A DNA stretch of 64,000 nt, from contig NZ_FNUD01000002.1 in assembly GCF_900106095.1 (NCBI RefSeq), positions 1,695,501 to 1,759,500 on the forward strand, written 5' to 3'. This stretch comes from Pseudomonas deceptionensis. Lineage in GTDB: Bacteria; Pseudomonadota; Gammaproteobacteria; Pseudomonadales; Pseudomonadaceae. Position numbers and translations under genes: made by a program. Within the stretch, counting starts at the first letter, position 1; each line of letters starts with the position of its first letter. Below the pieces are notes generated by a model that did not search any database, was not told the origin of the DNA, and saw nothing but the letters and a program-made list of their open reading frames with translations. Of this stretch, positions 61,971 through 64,000 are shown piece after piece.

Positions 61971-62173
61971 GAAGGCTCCTTGGATGAGGTCAGCAAGACC
62001 TATAAGACTCTAGAGAGTGGCCATCAGTTCGCCCAGTTACATATTCAATACATTTGACTGCCTGCCTTCATTCCACAAAAAGCACTGTGGCTCTTTGCCG
62101 CACTTTTGCCTGTCGGGCCGCCTGCTTGGTTATACTCCGTGCGATCCGCCTGGAGCGATCATCAGGAGAGCTC

Positions 62174-63436
62174 ATGCTCGCCCCCGTTCAATTATTGTCT
62201 GCAACCCGCCAGAACCTGTGGCGCCTTACGTTTATCCGCATGTTGGTGCTGGCTGCGCAAGCGGGTTCAGTGGGCTTTGCCTACCTGTTCAATTTGCTGC
62301 CGCTGCCCTGGTTCCAGCTGAGTATCACACTCGGTTTTTCCATGCTGCTGTGTGCTTTTACCGCGATCCGGCTACGCACCACCTGGCCGGTGACGGAGCT
62401 GGAATACGCGCTGCAACTGGCTTGTGACCTGTTTATCCACAGCGCCTTGCTGTACTTCTCGGGAGGCTCGGCCAACCCGTTTGTGTCTTATTACCTGGTG
62501 CCGCTGACCATCGCTGCGGTGACATTGCCCTGGCGTTACTCGTTGGTGCTGACCGGGATTGCGCTGGCGCTCTACACGCTGTTGCTGATGCAGTTCTACC
62601 CGATAGACACGGTGCCGTTCTTCCGCGAAAAGCTGCAGATTTACGGGATGTGGCTGAGTTTTGCGCTGTCGGCGGCAGTGATTACGTTTTTCGCTGCCAA
62701 GATGGGTGAAGAGCTGCGCCGTCAGGAAGAACTGCGTGCCCTGCGCCGTGAAGAAGGTCTGCGCGACCAGCAATTGCTGGCGGTGGCAACGCAAGCGGCC
62801 GGTGCCGCCCACGAGTTGGGTACACCGTTGTCGACCATGAGCGTGCTGCTTAAAGAGATGCGCCGTGATCATCAGGACCCTGAATTGCAGGATGATCTGA
62901 GCGTGCTTCAGGATCAGGTCAAGCTGTGCAAGGAAACCCTGCAGCAACTGGTGCGTGCCGCTGAAGCCAACCGTCGTTTGGCGATTGAGGTTCAGGACGT
63001 CACGCAGTGGCTGGACGAGGCCTTGAACCGCTGGCACTTGATGCGCCCTGAAGCCACTTACCGCTTTCAGTGCCTGGGCCACGCGCCGGTTCCGCGCCTG
63101 GCGCCACCGCCGGACTTGACCCAGGCGCTGCTCAACTTGCTCAACAATGCAGCCGACGCCTGCCCTGAAGGGCTGGAAGTCTGCCTCGATTGGGATGCAG
63201 TTGATTTGACCATCAGTATTCGCGACCACGGTCCAGGTGTACCGTTGGCCATCGCCGAGCAAATCGGCAAACCCTTTTTTACCACCAAGGGCAAAGGCTT
63301 CGGTCTGGGCCTATTCTTGAGCAAAGCCAGCGTGACCCGCGCTGGCGGCTCGGTAAAACTCTACAGTCATGAGGATGGCGGAACGCTCACTGAGCTGCGC
63401 CTCCCACGTGTCGCCCGAGGAAATGAAAATGAGTGA
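62174..63436 (+). CDS. roxS: RegB/RoxS-type redox sensor histidine kinase
   Basis: 420 residues, start at 62174 with CAGGAGA upstream. Six membrane helices to residue 175, including GGSANPFVSYYLVPLT (quinone-binding in the RegB family), the H-box GAAHELGTPLSTM, N-box LLNNAADA, and G boxes DHGPGVP and GKGFGLGL. Senses the respiratory state and phosphorylates RoxR. The last codons overlap the roxR start. Confidence 0.93.
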   Translation: MLAPVQLLSATRQNLWRLTFIRMLVLAAQAGSVGFAYLFNLLPLPWFQLSITLGFSMLLCAFTAIRLRTTWPVTELEYALQLACDLFIHSALLYFSGGSANPFVSYYLVPLTIAAVTLPWRYSLVLTGIALALYTLLLMQFYPIDTVPFFREKLQIYGMWLSFALSAAVITFFAAKMGEELRRQEELRALRREEGLRDQQLLAVATQAAGAAHELGTPLSTMSVLLKEMRRDHQDPELQDDLSVLQDQVKLCKETLQQLVRAAEANRRLAIEVQDVTQWLDEALNRWHLMRPEATYRFQCLGHAPVPRLAPPPDLTQALLNLLNNAADACPEGLEVCLDWDAVDLTISIRDHGPGVPLAIAEQIGKPFFTTKGKGFGLGLFLSKASVTRAGGSVKLYSHEDGGTLTELRLPRVARGNENE

Positions 63437-63989
63437 AGAAATTCAGGTCGAAGGCGAAGAGCTGCCGCATTTGTTGTTGGTAGATGACGACGCCACGTTT
63501 ACCCGCGTGATGGCTCGCGCCATGAGCCGACGCGGTTTTCGCGTCAGCACGGCGGGCTCCGCTGAAGAAGGGCTGATTCTGGCTCAACAGGATCTTCCCG
63601 ATTATGCGGCGCTGGATCTTAAAATGGACGGCGATTCAGGCCTGGTCCTGCTGCCCAAGCTGCTTGAGCTTGATCCCGAGATGCGGGTGGTGATCCTCAC
63701 CGGCTATTCGAGCATCGCCACAGCCGTTGAGGCGATCAAGCGCGGCGCCTGCAATTACCTGTGCAAACCTGCGGATGCGGATGACGTACTCGCCGCTTTG
63801 TTGTCCCAGCATGCTGACCTCGAAACCCTGGTGCCGGACAACCCGATGTCGGTTGACCGTCTGCAGTGGGAACACATCCAGCGCGTGCTGGGTGAGCATG
63901 AAGGCAATATTTCGGCCACTGCCCGTGCCCTGGGCATGCACCGTCGTACGTTGCAGCGCAAGTTGCAAAAGCGCCCGGTAAGACGCTGA
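63429..63989 (+). CDS. roxR: RegA/RoxR-type response regulator
   Basis: 186 residues from ATG 63429, with GAGGA upstream and overlapping roxS by 8 bases. Receiver domain with Asp pair VDDD, phosphorylated Asp in ALDLKMD and Lys in LCKPAD; the C-terminal Fis-type HTH NISATARALGMHRRTLQRKL. Controls respiratory oxidases and related genes. Confidence 0.94.
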   Translation: MSEEIQVEGEELPHLLLVDDDATFTRVMARAMSRRGFRVSTAGSAEEGLILAQQDLPDYAALDLKMDGDSGLVLLPKLLELDPEMRVVILTGYSSIATAVEAIKRGACNYLCKPADADDVLAALLSQHADLETLVPDNPMSVDRLQWEHIQRVLGEHEGNISATARALGMHRRTLQRKLQKRPVRR

Positions 63990-64000
63990 ACAGGAGCTGT

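Noticed and set aside
1..64000. CRISPR array, rRNA or complete tRNA genes
   Set aside because: No regularly spaced 28-37-bp repeats and no complete cloverleaf found by eye; only the tRNA-like 3' fragment at 13907.

Overview
The window is chromosomal DNA from a Pseudomonas of the fluorescens/fragi type. Evidence: gene order nadC - DUF1631 - ampD - ampE, piuB-piuA-piuC, speC, opuC operon, dpp/opdP locus and roxS-roxR matches the genus (largely in the descending order of the P. aeruginosa loci), and the intergenic hairpins of the 'GTGGGAGCGAGCC..' type are typical of the P. fluorescens group. No RNA gene is complete in the window and no CRISPR array is present.

Region 1 (1 to about 13,940) is an accessory island. 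It opens with the C-terminal part of a TrfA-type plasmid replication initiator, an iteron-like repeat array and a tyrosine recombinase, then a gene-poor stretch, a few small genes of unknown function (a coupled pair, a lipoprotein, a low-GC ORF), an IS3-type remnant, and two very large genes on the minus strand. One encodes a 1,275-aa SIR2-domain protein of the kind found in anti-phage systems; the other, upstream of it, encodes a 1,367-aa protein that begins with a HigA-like HTH and continues into a nuclease/NTPase-like and helical-repeat architecture. A palindrome sits in front of each of the two genes. This pair is my candidate for an undescribed defence system. The island ends at a fragment that looks like a tRNA 3' end (13,907-13,940), immediately before conserved chromosomal genes, which suggests tRNA-targeted integration with the intact tRNA outside the window.

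Region 2 (13,965-30,000) is core: LysR regulator/EamA exporter, alkylation repair (Ada-AlkA-like glycosylase with ogt), nadC, a DUF1631 gene, the ampD-ampE pair (peptidoglycan recycling and beta-lactamase signalling), tatD, and the cra-fruBKA fructose phosphotransferase module with a recognisable Cra operator.

Region 3 (30,280-41,000) is iron uptake (ferric reductase piuB, TonB receptor piuA, dioxygenase piuC, Sel1 protein), then a two-gene alpha-pore-forming toxin of the XaxA/XaxB type, then ornithine decarboxylase speC with a possible 10-codon leader peptide. Region 4 (41,080-49,930) holds a compatible-solute ABC transporter (opuCD-CC-CB-CA), release factor prfC, an S-type pyocin with HNH DNase and its immunity gene, and a small secreted acidic protein.

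Region 5 (50,032-61,000) is a di/tripeptide import locus: dppBCDF, three dppA-like binding proteins and an OprD-family porin (opdP). The window closes with a SIMPL/DUF541 periplasmic protein and the redox two-component pair roxS-roxR. Several families of long palindromic repeats (BIME-like) occupy the intergenic spaces. Start codons were chosen by ribosome binding site where the longest reading frame was implausible.
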